A stretch of DNA of 64,000 nt, from positions 85,184,542 to 85,248,541 of the forward strand of contig JBAIZL010000003.1 of assembly GCA_036971475.1 (NCBI GenBank), read 5' to 3'. Below, in pieces: positions 1 through 11,400 of the stretch. Below the pieces are notes generated by a model. The model had not been told where the DNA came from, made no database searches, and was given only the letters and a program-made list of their open reading frames with translations. The DNA is from Prosapia bicincta (Eukaryota; Arthropoda; Insecta; Hemiptera; Cercopidae). The position numbers and the translations under genes were made by a program. Numbering within the stretch: the first letter of the stretch is position 1; every line of letters starts with the position of its first letter.

Positions 1-598
1 TAAGGTTAAATTTTGTCTACAGTCAATACATTCTTAAAATTATTTTAAGTAATTTTATTTAATTTTATATTATTGAGCAAATGTTTTTTTTTATTCTATA
101 GAAACATTCTTGAAATGTTAAGTATTGTTAAGAATCTGCTAGTGAGACTATGATCAATACGAGGATGTTGATTGGTGTATTATTGACTGGACCATTTCTA
201 GTACGAAAAAATCTCGCAAAAGTTGCTAAGAGTTACAGAAAATATTTCGATAAAAAAATTTAAATTTCGTTTTGTTTTAAAAACTAATATACTGTCTGGA
301 TTACGCGTTGGGATTAGAGATTTAATATGGATATAAATTAATTATAAACTAAACTGTATTTTCTAACGTGAAAGTAGGTCGTTCGTATTATAATCACTCC
401 AGCGATAGCGTCAGTTTATATGGTTTTATAAAATAATTGAGGTAAAATAAACTGACAATTTATTGCTTTTTCAGAAAATCATTTACCACATTTTATGGCT
501 AATTTGAAAAGCAGTCTTGTTTATTATACATCAGATCCAAATTCTTTGTAAATATTTGAGTGGTTTTCCTCTACGTTAGAGAACAGTGGCGCTTTGCC
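1..598. other. AT-rich non-coding DNA
   Basis: No open frame, RNA gene or repeat that I recognise. It is the left flank of the 117-bp satellite. Confidence 0.5.
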
Positions 599-1656
599 CA
601 TGCAATTGCCATAAATCCCTACCTATCTGTAGCTCCATCTAAGTCCTTTCCTTACTCGTAAGCATCCTCGTTGTTCTTACACGCGTGCTTGACTGTCTCA
701 TATCGATCTACCAGGCTCATGCATTGCCATAATCCCTACCTATCTGTAGCTCCATCTAAGTCCTTTCCTTACTCGTAAGCATCCTCGTTGTTCTTACACG
801 CGTGCTTGACTGTCTCATATAGATCTACCAGGCTCATGCATTGCCATAATCCCTACCTATCTGTAGCTCCATCTAAGTCCTTTCCTTACTCGTAAGCATC
901 CTCGTTGTTCTTACACGCGTGCTTGACTGTCTCATATAGATCTACCAGGCTCATGCATTGCCATAATCCCTACCTATCTGTAGCTCCATCTAAGTCCTTT
1001 CCTTACTCGTAAGCATCCTCGTTGTTCTTACACGCGTGCTTGACTGTCTCATATAGATCTACCAGGCGCATGCATTGCCATAATCCCTACCTATCTGTAG
1101 CTCCATCTAAGTCCTTTCCTTACTCGTAAGCATCCTCGTTGTTCTTACACGCGTGCTTGACTGTCTCATATAGATCTACCAGGCTCATGCATTGCCATAA
1201 TCCCTACCTATCTGTAGCTCCATCTAAGTCCTTTCCTTACTCGTAAGCATCCTCGTTGTTCTTACACGCGTGCTTGACTGTCTCATATAGATCTACCAGG
1301 CTCATGCATTGCCATAATCCCTACCTATCTGTAGCTCCATCTAAGTCCTTTCCTTACTCGTAAGCATCCTCGTTGTTCTTACACGCGTGCTTGACTGTCT
1401 CATATAGATCTACCAGGCGCATGCATTGCCATAATCCCTACCTATCTGTAGCTCCATCTAAGTCCTTTCCTTACTCGTAAACATCCTCGTTGTTCTTACA
1501 CGCGTGCTTGACTGTCTCGTATAGATCTACCAGGCGCATGCATTGCCATAATCCCTACCTATCTGTAGCTCCATCTAAATCCTTTCCTTACTCGTAAACA
1601 TCCTCGTTGTTCTTACACGCGTGCTTGACTGTCTCGTATAGATCTACCAGGCTCAT
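599..1656. repeat. 117-bp satellite, about 9 copies
   Basis: The phrase CATGCATTGCCATAATCCC recurs at 718, 835, 952, 1069, 1186, 1303, 1420 and 1537, exactly 117 bp apart. A first, diverged copy starts at 599 (119 bp long). Copies differ by a few substitutions, such as GGCTCATGC versus GGCGCATGC at the junction. That junction variant runs t,t,t,g,t,t,g,g along the array, which hints at a 351-bp (three-unit) duplication. The unit is GC-richer than its flanks and has no sustained reading frame. Confidence 0.95.
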
Positions 1657-2772
1657 TACATCTCTGTAGCCTTATTTAGGGATATTTAACTGTATTGTTT
1701 TGTATAAAATAGTCGCATTTAATTGTATATTAAAATTTGCAATTGAAATATAATACATTCTGAACGGGTTTAAAGATTTTATCTGTAGGCTAATTAATGA
1801 CACTTTTGAGCATCTTTATTCTACAAGTTAAACCCACAAAAATGTAAACAGAATAACAACAATTAAAATATTATTCACAATTACACTATATTTCAGTTAT
1901 TAGGTAACTGATATTCAAAGGTACTTTTGAGTACTCGAGTATAAGATGGTTTCTTTGTAACTGACATATATATAGCTCAAGTGTACAGAATATCAAACAA
2001 TTCGTTGTGGTTATTAAATGTATGTTTTGTGTTGTTAAGTTTGTCTGTTATTCAGAAAGTATTCTGAAATGACGATTCCATGTAATACCAATAATAAATT
2101 GAAATTATTTTAAAATATCTGAATATAAACCAATCAGAAACAGAGTTGATTCTATTGTTTTTTTTTTAGAGTTAGGCCAAGCGTTTCAATGTTCAGTGAT
2201 CCTACGTATCTAACATAGGGCCTTTTTTCTTGTTTTAGTTTGCAAATACCTGCTTATACTTATATTACCACTCGATCCCTTTGTCTAGGAGCGCGCGCGC
2301 GCGCGTGTGTGTGTCAATCCTAGGTCGAAAGTCTTCTGTCATGGCCTAAACTTCTATAAGACTGAAGAGTGTCTGTGGACGGAATAAGAACTAACATTGA
2401 ACGGACACAACCGGGAGCCATGGGAGGTTAGGCGTGGAATGTTTACCTAGATCTCGTGACTAAACATTGCGGAATATGCTTCCGTAAAAAGGAACGCCTC
2501 GGACGGCACCTCTTGGGAGTGGGTGGTAACTCTTGCTCATAAACGATTTGTTAATGAATAAAATAGTTTATGAGCGTCAATTTGGCATCCTTTTCGTTTA
2601 TGTTGTTTAACATCAGCTGTTCGAGAATATGTCGTAAGCATAACCTCTAATGTAGCGAACTATGGCGAACCTACTCCAGGACTGCGAACAACGCTCAGGG
2701 GTTAGCTTTTAGTTTCAGAGGTTATCAAAGGTAAGCAATATCCTCGCAAGAGTGTTGGGGCGAGGGGGATGA
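1657..2772. other. Non-coding; (GC)n(GT)n microsatellite; CpG-richer from about 2400
   Basis: Mostly AT-rich. A (GC)n/(GT)n tract lies at 2290-2314. A hairpin with arms GCTCATAAAC and GTTTATGAGC lies at about 2535-2577. From about 2400 to 3050 the DNA is visibly richer in G, C and CpG than its surroundings. A splice-like stretch, TTTAGTTTCAG followed 12 bases later by GTAAGC, occurs at about 2709-2736. None of this is enough to call a gene. Confidence 0.4.
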
Positions 2773-3042
2773 CTGGTTGAAGTCGCAACTACCTCGCTCG
2801 AATCTCGCATTAACGCGTTAATCGAGGACAAAAAGCAGGTTACAGCTGAAAAAGCGTACGAAACTTTAGGGAATGCCCATAATATTGTTCAGTATTACCT
2901 GCAGTACAAGAAAACACAGGATCGAGATGGGTTCCAAGACAACCTACGAACGCCAACAAAAGACCAGGGTTATCGGGATCTCCCACATTCCTCTACAGCT
3001 CCTAGCTCACTTCTTCGGACGGCTTTTTGTTTAGATAAATGA
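2773..3042 (+). other. Candidate coding remnant, distantly POLD3-like
   Basis: An open frame of 89 codons runs from just after a TGA at 2770-2772 to TGA at 3040-3042, with no ATG at its beginning. The middle reads RINALIEDKKQVTAEKAYE then TLGNAHNIVQYYLQYKKTQ. That spacing recalls the N-terminal winged-helix segment of DNA polymerase delta subunit 3, in which an acidic helix is followed by K-x-VT, TLxV and a YxxxKK-type helix. This resemblance is from memory of the family pattern and is weak. The segment lies in a CpG-richer block, so it could be a decayed or retroposed exon, or chance. No introns, poly(A) or partner exons were identified. Confidence 0.2.
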
Positions 3043-5047
3043 CTATGAGGGGGAAATATTTCCTATCAAATGGAAAAGCTAATAAGCAGGTACGGCGGCG
3101 GTTTTGAGATCAACCCAAGTTATTTTATACCAATTGACACTTAATAGCAAAACGATGACAAGCTGTATTTGTTAGCGAGGACTATGTTTACTGAAAATTG
3201 TATGTCACAGTGAACAATTCCAAGACATCAGTTTAAACAAAGCAAAAACTACGACGTCATTTTAGACGTATTTTAAAACTATTTCCATGGCTTCACTATT
3301 ATGTATCCTTACCTCCATTGGTTTACATCTGTTTCTTCTAATATGGGAAGGTAACTTATATGTTGAAATTACTAAAGCACAGTAATAGTTTTTTTGAGGG
3401 TAATGACAGAATCTTTCACTTCGGGTAGAGGCCAAAACTCTCGTTAACTCGTTTGAGAGGTCTCTACGTAAGCGATCTTGTTCACTGGTTTCCGTTATTT
3501 CTTTTCTGTTCCCGTTAACTAAGAGATCAGATTCCATTGCCCTTTCCTTATATATCTAATTCCATCTATCTTTCCTTGCGTTCTCATTATGTATAGGCTA
3601 AACTTTGAAACGTCACTGCCGTCGAAGGATTAAATAAAACGGGAAATCATCGATATTACTTTTAAAATAGCACTTAGTACAATTGACTGACATACAATCC
3701 TTCACGGGCCGTGGCCATTGCGTTCGAATAAATATATAAATCACTAATAAATATAACAAGGAACATTAGATGAGTCGATTACCTGTTGTGAATCGATAAT
3801 ATGAATTAAGAGTTACGTCTAACTGGTTCCCTCGGGAAGCTAGCATGCCGCGGCATGTAATCCGTTGGTCCCCAGGAAGACGAGTTTTCTGTCGACTGTC
3901 TTCATCATATTCTGTCGACGACTGGTTTATTTCATTTTAAAACTATACCGGAAATATCAAAATTTGCTCGCACAGCTGTTTTACTATTGGTCATCAGTCG
4001 CTATCTCGCGGAGACAATTAGAATAATTTCCTATCGAATTAGGCTAGTTAGGCGGTAATAAAAAAATAACGTTAAAACTTGTAGGCACGTATTTAAGGTC
4101 ACAATGTATAGCATCTTTACTTCAGGTTAGCGACCTTGTCAACGGGATGCCATAGTTCCCACTATTACTAGTATCAAGAGGTCATATTTGGATTTCCTTA
4201 GTGCTACTGAATTCCATCTACCACCATTAGAACGAAGATGAACTAGGTGAACACACAAATACAATACGATTACCCTAATAAGAATGTACAGAAACAGTTT
4301 AGTTTCACTCACCGGAGATTTGGGATATTTCTGTGAATATTTTTATCGAGGAAAACATTTCGATACATTGGAACCAATTAGAACAGGGCCTGTTATTTTG
4401 TTGAAGAAGAGTCAAAGACGTATTTTTCAGTGCTATTAAAACCAGATATGGGGGGGGGAGCTGCGTAACCCTTACGACTCCGATATTTTATAACGTTTTA
4501 TTGGAAGCCAATAATTACATACACAGCTTACAATACTAACTGGGCTATTTAGTATTAGACTGTTACAACTCTCCGGAAGCAATTTAAAGTTTTGCCTTTT
4601 CTAACTCAGTCAGAAGTCTTTATGCACACAAAAACGTTAATTATACATTAAAACATGGTAGGTTAAATGAAATTAAATGTAATAGGCGACTGAGTCGTCT
4701 AACAGGTAGAGTACGTGACTACATGCTTTTCTTTTTTTGCTATATCAGGCTCCAAATCGATTTACTTTGTGAAAATGAGTACCTATTTTTAAAAATAGGC
4801 GTTTGAAACGTAGAGCTGGCCAAATTACTTTCTTTGATTACTTTATGGCCCAAGTAAAGCATATAGATCTGTATGTATGGCTCTGTATGTATTAAACAAT
4901 TCTAAGGCCATGGGAAATCATTTATTTTTATTTAACATTAAATACATCTAAAAATCACAAAATCAATAAAATGATTGCTTACTAATAAAAACAAACAGCG
5001 TTCATACAACTCGTACTAGCCCTTATTATTACTTTCTCATGCGTATC
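3043..5047. other. Non-coding DNA
   Basis: No convincing gene. The open frames, including a 91-codon one on the minus strand at 3262-3537, lack recognisable motifs. A 14-bp perfect palindrome, CATGCCGCGGCATG, lies near 3843. A run of G occurs at about 4450. Confidence 0.4.
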
Positions 5048-5578
5048 CAGGCGCGTATCCAAGGGGGGATGGGCGATGGGGGCGATCGCCCCCAACCCTC
5101 AAGAACTTTGGGTTAAAAATCGACAATATATTATTAAATTAAGACTTTCTATTAATTTAGAATTTTACTTAAGTTAATTCGTCTTTTAATGTAAATAAAA
5201 TATAAAATTTTAATTTTTAATATGAAAATGTGACGCGTTCCCGCGGCATACCCTCTTAAACGTCTAAACGTTTTAACAACAGATAGCGCTAGTGAATCTT
5301 AGTCTCGAACCAATACGTAATTTTGCAAGCGTAATATTCGCAGTTGATTCCGGAATTGTTCGTGTTGGAAGAACAGCTACTTATATTAATTAATAAACAA
5401 TTTTTTATAATAATAGCTTATTATGAAATTAATAATATTCTCTAGCTATAAGTGTTATCGAAACTGGAATAATTATTTATTAAAAAGTCTAATTTGCTAC
5501 GAATCTTTATCACGTACCGATTTCTAACGCAAGCGTAGAAAGAACTTTTTCTGTTCTATGTTTTTACATACACGCACG

Positions 5579-5609
<31 letters not shown>

Positions 5610-5612
5610 ATA

Positions 5613-5693
<81 letters not shown>

Positions 5694-5737
5694 GCATCGA
5701 TCGCCCCCCCCAAAGCAAGTCGCTGGATACGCGCCTG
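5048..5737 (+). mobile_element. hAT-type DNA transposon, internally deleted
   Basis: The ends are perfect inverted repeats: CAGGCGCGTATCCA at 5048-5061 and its complement TGGATACGCGCCTG at 5724-5737. The bases GTATC flank both sides (5043-5047 and 5738-5742), consistent with a 5-bp target-site duplication as in the hAT5 group. Both ends continue into C/G runs (GGGGGCGATCGCCCCC left, GATCGCCCCCCCCC right). Inside, at about 5514-5558 on the plus strand, a frame reads [15 protein letters not shown]. This matches the SxASVERxFS signature of the hAT C-terminal dimerisation domain. The catalytic N-terminal part is missing, so this is a non-autonomous remnant. (CA)n and (TA)n tracts have expanded within it. 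Confidence 0.8.
5578..5691. repeat. (GC/CA)n and (TA)n microsatellites
   Basis: CG/CA dinucleotides run over 5578-5609 and TA dinucleotides over about 5622-5691, inside the hAT remnant. Confidence 0.95.
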
Positions 5738-6210
5738 GTATCTATACTAAATATACTTTCATATTTAAAATTATCCTAATAACCGATTCTGCTAAATAGA
5801 AAAACAGTTTTTCAATAAACATTAAGGCAATCAAATCCTTAGCATTCATTTTTTAATAATGTTTAGATTATTTTTATGAACCAACTCTTACGTCATTTGT
5901 GACAAACTGTTCCTATTTGCTTTTGTTCGCATGTTCAGAAATAATTTCCATGTTTGATCCTTCAAAGTAATTGGATCCGATAACGGAGTCAGTAAACAGT
6001 CTGTTTATTATGATTGTTTGTTTTTATGTCAAAAGAAATTTTCTCTATATTACTATCTGTTTTGCTATTATTTGGAAGAAATTTTACACGGTATTTTCAT
6101 TTAGATTGATCGTATTAGAGCCCTTAAAAAGGTTTTCGTTTTTCGTAGCTGAAATTGCGGCATGTTAAACTATATTATTTGTTAACATTGTTATATATGT
6201 ATGAAAAAAA
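5738..6210. other. AT-rich non-coding DNA
   Basis: Nothing recognisable. A 65-codon plus-strand open frame at 5971-6168 is hydrophobic and shows no motif. Confidence 0.4.
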
Positions 6211-6395
6211 TAAGAGAAATACAAATACAAGATTAATTTATTGAATTATACAATTCAAAGCTTTTCCTTGACAAAAGGTACTAACACCATCAGGAATAAT
6301 AAAGATTGTCATGCATACAACTTGTTCGTAATGTGTGGCCACGAAAAGCTTTGAATTGTATAATTTAATAAGTGATTGTATTTGTATTTCTCTTA
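6211..6395. mobile_element. Foldback element with decayed hammerhead halves
   Basis: The arm beginning TAAGAGAAATACAAATAC at 6211 is mirrored by GTATTTGTATTTCTCTTA ending at 6395. Nearer the centre both arms contain AATTCAAAGCTTTTC or its complement. The left arm on the minus strand keeps CTGATGG and GGAAAAGCTTTGAAT, a hammerhead layout whose conserved last core A has become G. The right arm keeps only the GAAAAGCTTTGAAT half. The sequence is related to the hammerhead element at 6452-6664. Confidence 0.6.
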
Positions 6396-6451
6396 ATATT
6401 TTCAATGAAACACAAAAAACATATTTTATTATTTTATATATATAAATATAA

Positions 6452-6664
6452 AATATGTTTTCTTGTTTAATAATTTAAAACAACATAGGTTATTCAAATA
6501 CAAGAATAATTATTAATTTATATTCAAAGCTTTTCGTTGGTAAACAGTACCAACATCATCAGGAATGAAAATGACAATAATTATTGTAAACAATTATTGT
6601 AAATTATTATAAATATTCTTGTATTTGAATAACCTATGTTCTTTTAAATTATTAAACAAGAAAA
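6452..6664. mobile_element. Foldback element carrying one hammerhead ribozyme
   Basis: The outer arms are near-perfect inverted repeats: TTTTCTTGTTTAATAATTTA from about 6456 and its counterpart ending at 6664, continuing through an ATAGGTTATTCAAATACAAG segment. The left arm carries a complete hammerhead motif on the minus strand. The right arm lacks it, so that half has been deleted. A long (TA)n tract adjoins the right end. The structure is inferred to derive from the terminal repeat of a Penelope-like retroelement, because those repeats are known to encode type I hammerheads with very short helix III. Confidence 0.6.
6522..6566 (-). ncRNA. Type I hammerhead ribozyme motif
   Basis: Read on the minus strand: stem I ATTC pairs with GAAT, then core CTGATGA and one extra T. 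Stem II is GUUGGUA / UACCAAC with loop CUGU (7 perfect pairs). Then come GAA, the palindromic helix III AAGCTT, and the cleavage-site base T before GAAT. All invariant core positions (CUGANGA, GAA, A15.1-U16.1) are present. The U at position 17 is less favourable than C or A. Helix III of three pairs suggests it may work best as a dimer, as known for Penelope-like elements. Confidence 0.7.
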
Positions 6665-6666
6665 CG

Positions 6667-6668
<2 letters not shown>

Positions 6669-6724
<56 letters not shown>
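6669..6724. repeat. (TA)n microsatellite
   Basis: An uninterrupted TA dinucleotide run abuts the right arm of the foldback. Confidence 0.95.
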
Positions 6725-6728
<4 letters not shown>

Positions 6729-6999
6729 TTATTTATATACTTAACTTAAATCCTGTAATACCAACAAAGGAATATTGTATTTACTTATTATACGTACTGT
6801 ATGACCCCACACATATTCATGAAAACAGTTCCATCAAAAACAAAATAAGAGGAATGTACGTAACACAGAAATACGCATTTAATGGGGAACCATAAGCTGC
6901 ATACTGTACATTATTACTTCACTACTGTTTACAGTGGGTTTTTTTCTAGTATTTATATTTTCTTTAAATTATTTTTTATCTGTTTTGTTATAATTTTTC
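6725..6999. other. AT-rich non-coding DNA
   Basis: Nothing recognisable lies between the (TA)n tract and the transposase remnant. Confidence 0.4.
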
Positions 7000-7527
7000 T
7001 TAAGAAGAAGTTAAATTTAATGTTTCCATCTGAATAATCTTTTCGATAGCGTTGTCTGAAATTCCGGGCACGCTGATAATGTAACGTCTCACATCAGTAA
7101 ATGCACTAAATCTGGAGGAGGCGTTACAGCCGGCGGAGGATCTTCTTCTTCATTTTCATCATCCTCACTCTCCGTATTTGTAGTAGAAGCTATTAAAGCA
7201 ACTTTTGTCACAATTTCCTGAACTGTTCTTACCTCCCAAGTCGCGATATTATCGTCGACAGATGCATAGTCGGCAATGTCAACAAATCTCACTTCCTCAG
7301 CTTTGTTGTCAGTACACTGCAATGCTAGTTCATACTGATACCATTTTACAACAGCTTTTATGAAATAGTTTTTTACTTCAGGACGTACTTCATTTCATGC
7401 CGTAGCAACATGCTTAATAGCATTCAAAATGTTTACACGATGTTGGTGATTACCGCGTTCTATGGCACATAAGTACCTTTGCACTAGTTGCTTACGGTAA
7501 TGCTGCTTTACAACTTTTATTATCCTA
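7000..7527 (-). pseudogene. pogo/Tigger-type (DDE_1) transposase, C-terminal fragment
   Basis: Read on the minus strand from about 7527, the translation starts VVKQHYRKQLVQRYL and continues VNILNAIKHVATA, then a stop where the family usually has W, then NEVRPEVKKNYFIKAVVKW. It goes on through an acidic, proline-containing stretch (TESEDDENEEEDPPPAVTPP) to a final helix with DVRRYIISVPGISDNAIEKI and TAA at 7000-7002. This follows the known end of Tigger/Jerky transposases, in which the YRxxLVxR and VNxLDAIxxxAxAWxxVxPE blocks precede an acidic linker. The copy is dead: it has an in-frame stop near the WNxV position, a frameshift at about 7085, and the DDE catalytic core is absent. It ends against the foldback at 7526, which may have truncated it. 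Confidence 0.75.
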
Positions 7528-7648
7528 TAATTAAATGATACTTAACTAAGTGAATACGTAAGGGCTTACTTGCTGACGCGTTTCGAAACAATCGTCCCTT
7601 TTACGAAGCAAAGCGCCTATTCGAGTAGTTAAGTATCTTTTAATTATA
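7526..7648. repeat. Short foldback, possibly Penelope-derived
   Basis: Arms of TATAATTAAA/TGATACTTAACTA (7526-7548) and TAGTTAAGTATC/TTTTAATTATA (7626-7648) are inverted. On the minus strand the centre contains GTTTCGAAACGCGTCAGC, which resembles the GAA / helix III / cleavage-site half of a hammerhead. No CTGANGA core is present. Confidence 0.5.
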
Positions 7649-8486
7649 GTTTAATCAGTGAATACTAGATGATTACAACAAGCAACGTATATTATCCCCT
7701 AGCCCATGGTCTGTAGCTTGCTATAGCCGATCGGGGGTATACACGATTTTAATATCGGTTAGTTCAATATTTTTCGGATGTGCTTGACAGGTATCAGTAT
7801 GTCGAAGAATCTTTCGATTCTTTCTTTAAAAAGTCGCATTGAGCTGTTTTACCCTTAATACAATTTGTTCTGTTATCTATGCATATCGCTGTGCAGCGTT
7901 TTCGCTTAGAAACTAGCGAATGCTCTTCAAACATCTTCGTGTATTCGACTTTCCCCAGACCAACAATTTAAGTTTTATGGATCATCTACGTACACTAGTA
8001 CTGAAAGTATCTCTTTACGTAGTTTTCCACTGTTGCTTTTGTCCTTCTTATAAATAAGCGAATTATATGCCATAAGTTTGAAAACTTTCTAGCGTTAAAA
8101 ACATCACAAGGGAATCCCTTCAGATACTGTGATAACGAATTTTCTTTTCACGAAGAAACATATTCCTCATTTATTAACTCCGGTTCTCCACTGACCTAAC
8201 GATATTCAAGGCCATATCTTCTTTTAACCGGCTAATCCATCTACTAGACACAGTAAAATTATTAATTTGAAGATTTATTGAAATTTAAATCGATAAATTG
8301 AAAATTATTCTTTTGCGATTTCTCTTGCTTTTTCGATTATGTCCATTCGTACGCAGACGTAAGCAGCGACCTTGATGAAATCATTGCAATAAAACGTTTT
8401 CCAATTCTTCATAATTCCCAGTCTTTATATTCTTTCTTTTCGTTTCACTTTCACTACGTGTGTACTAACTCCTTTTCTTTTTTATT
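7649..8486. other. Non-coding DNA
   Basis: Nothing recognisable. It is the left flank of the 102-bp satellite. Confidence 0.4.
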
Positions 8487-11400
8487 TTGTTCTTATCGTT
8501 ACTATCGTTAGTAATTACTGTGGAGTCCTTATCAATTACCGTTGCGTTCTTACCGCTAGTGACTAATGTAGAATTTTATTCATCTATTATTTCTGTGGAG
8601 TTATTATCGTTAATAATTACTGTGGAGTTCTTATCAATTAACGTTGCGTTCTTACCCCTAGTGACTAATGTAGAATTTTATTCATCTATTATTTCTGTGG
8701 AGTTATTATCGTTAATAATTACTGTGAAGTTCTTATCAATTACCGTTGCGTTCTTACCCCTAGTGACTAATGTAGAATTTTATTCATTTATTATTTCTGT
8801 GGAGTTATTATCGTTAATAATTACTGTGAAGTTCTTATCAATTACCGTTGCGTTCTTACCCCTAGTGACTAATGTAGAATTTTATTCATTTATTATTTCT
8901 GTGGAGTTATTATCGTTAATAATTACTGTGGAGTTCTTATCAATTACCGTTGCGTTCTTACCCCTAGTGACTAATGTAGAATTTTATTCATTTATTATTT
9001 CTGTGGAGTTATTATCGTTAATAATTACTGTGGAGTTCTTATCAATTACCGTTGCGTTCTTACCCCTAGTGACTAATGTAGAATTTTATTCATTTAATAT
9101 TTCTGTGGAGTTATTATCGTTAATAATTACTGTGGAGTTCTTATCAATTACCGTTGCGTTCTTACCCCTAGTGACTAATTAAGAATTTTATTCATTTATT
9201 ATTTCTGTGGAGTTATTATCGTTTATAATTACTGTGGAGTTCTTATCAATTAACGTTGCGTTCTTACCCCTAGTGACTAATGTAAAATTTTATTCATTTA
9301 TTATTTCTGTGGAGTTATTATCGTTAATAATTACCGTGGAGTTCTTATCAATTACCGTTGCGTTCTTACCCCTAGTGACTAATGTAAAATTTTATTCATT
9401 TATTATTTCTGTGGAGTTATTATCGTTAATAATTACCGTGGAGTTCTTATCAATTACCGTTGCGTTCTTACCCCTAGTGACTAATGTAGAATTTTATTCA
9501 TTTATTATTTCTGTGGAGTTATTATCGTTAATAATTACTGTGGAGTTCTTATCAATTACCGTTGCGTTCTTAGAGCTAGTGACTAATGTAGAATTTTATT
9601 CATTTATTATTTCTGTGGAGTTATTATCGTTAATAATTACTGTGGAGTTCTTATCAATTACCGTTGCGTTCTTACCCCTAGTGACTAATGTAAAATTTTA
9701 TTCATTTATTATTTCTGTGGAGTTATTATCGTTAATAATTACCGTGGAGTTCTTATCAATTACCGTTGCGTTCTTACCCCTAGTGACTAATGTAGAATTT
9801 TATTCATTTATTATTTCTGTGGAGTTATTATCGTTAATAATTACTGTGGAGTTCTTATCAATTACCGTTGCGTTCTTACCGCTAGTGGCTAATGTAGAAT
9901 TTTATTCATTTATTATTTCTGTGGAGTTATTATCGTTAATAATTACTGTGAAGTTCTTATCAATTACCGTTGCGTTCTTACCCCTAGTGACTAATGTAGA
10001 ATTTTATTCATTTGATATTTCTGTGGAGTTATTATCGTTAATAATTACTGTGGAGTTCTTATCAATTACCGTTGCGTTCTTACCCCTAGTGACTAATGTA
10101 GAATTTTATTCATTTAATATTTCTGTGGAGTTATTATCGTTAATAATTACTGTGGAGTTCTTATCAATTACCGTTGCGTTCTTACCCCTAGTGACTAATG
10201 TAGAATTTTATTCATTTATTATTTCTGTGGAGTTATTATCGTTAATAATTACTGTGGAGTTCTTATCAATGACCGTTGCGTTCTTACCCCTAGTGACTAA
10301 TGTAGAATTTTATTCATTTAATATTTCTGTGGAGTTATTATCGTTAATAATTACTGTGGAGTTCTTATCAATTACCGTTGCGTTCTTACCCCTAGTGACT
10401 AATGTAGAATTTTATTCATTTATTATTTCTGTGGAGTTATTATCGTTTATAATTACTGTGGAGTTCTTATCAATTAACGTTGCGTTCTTACCCCTAGTGA
10501 CTAATGTAAAATTTTATTCATTTATTATTTCTGTGGAGTTATTATCGTTAATAATTACCGTGGAGTTCTTATCAATTACCGTTGCGTTCTTACCCCTAGT
10601 GACTAATGTAAAATTTTATTCATTTATTATTTCTGTGGAGTTATTATCGTTAATAATTACCGTGGAGTTCTTATCAATTACCGTTGCGTTCTTACCCCTA
10701 GTGACTAATGTAGAATTTTATTCATTTATTATTTCTGTGGAGTTATTATCGTTAATAATTACTGTGGAGTTCTTATCAATTACCGTTGCGTTCTTACCGC
10801 TAGTGACTAATGTAGAATTTTATTCATTTATTATTTCTGTGGAGTTATTATCGTTAATAATTACTGTGAAGTTCTTATCAATTACCGTTGCGTTCTTACC
10901 CCTAGTGACTAATGTAGAATTTTATTCATTTATTATTTCTGTGGAGTTATTATCGTTAATAATTACTGTGGAGTTCTTATCAATTACCGTTGCGTTCTTA
11001 CCCCTAGTGACTAATGTAGAATTTTATTCATTTAATATTTCTGTGGAGTTATCGTTAATAATTACTGTGGAGTTCTTATCAATTACCGTTGCGTTCTTAC
11101 CCCTAGTGACTAATGTAGAATTTTATTCATTTATTATTTCTGTGGAGTTATTATCGTTAATAATTACTGTGGAGTTCTTATCAATGACCGTTGCGTTCTT
11201 ACCCCTAGTGACTAATGTAGAATTTTATTCATTTAATATTTCTGTGGAGTTATTATCGTTAATAATTACTGTGGAGTTCTTATCAATTACCGTTGCGTTC
11301 TTACCCCTAGTGACTAATGTAGAATTTTATTCATTTATTATTTCTGTGGAGGTATTATCGTTAATAATTACTGTGGAGTTCTTATCAATTACCGTTGCGT

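Noticed and set aside
3262..3537. 91-codon minus-strand gene
   Set aside because: No domain, no splice or promoter support, and composition like its surroundings.
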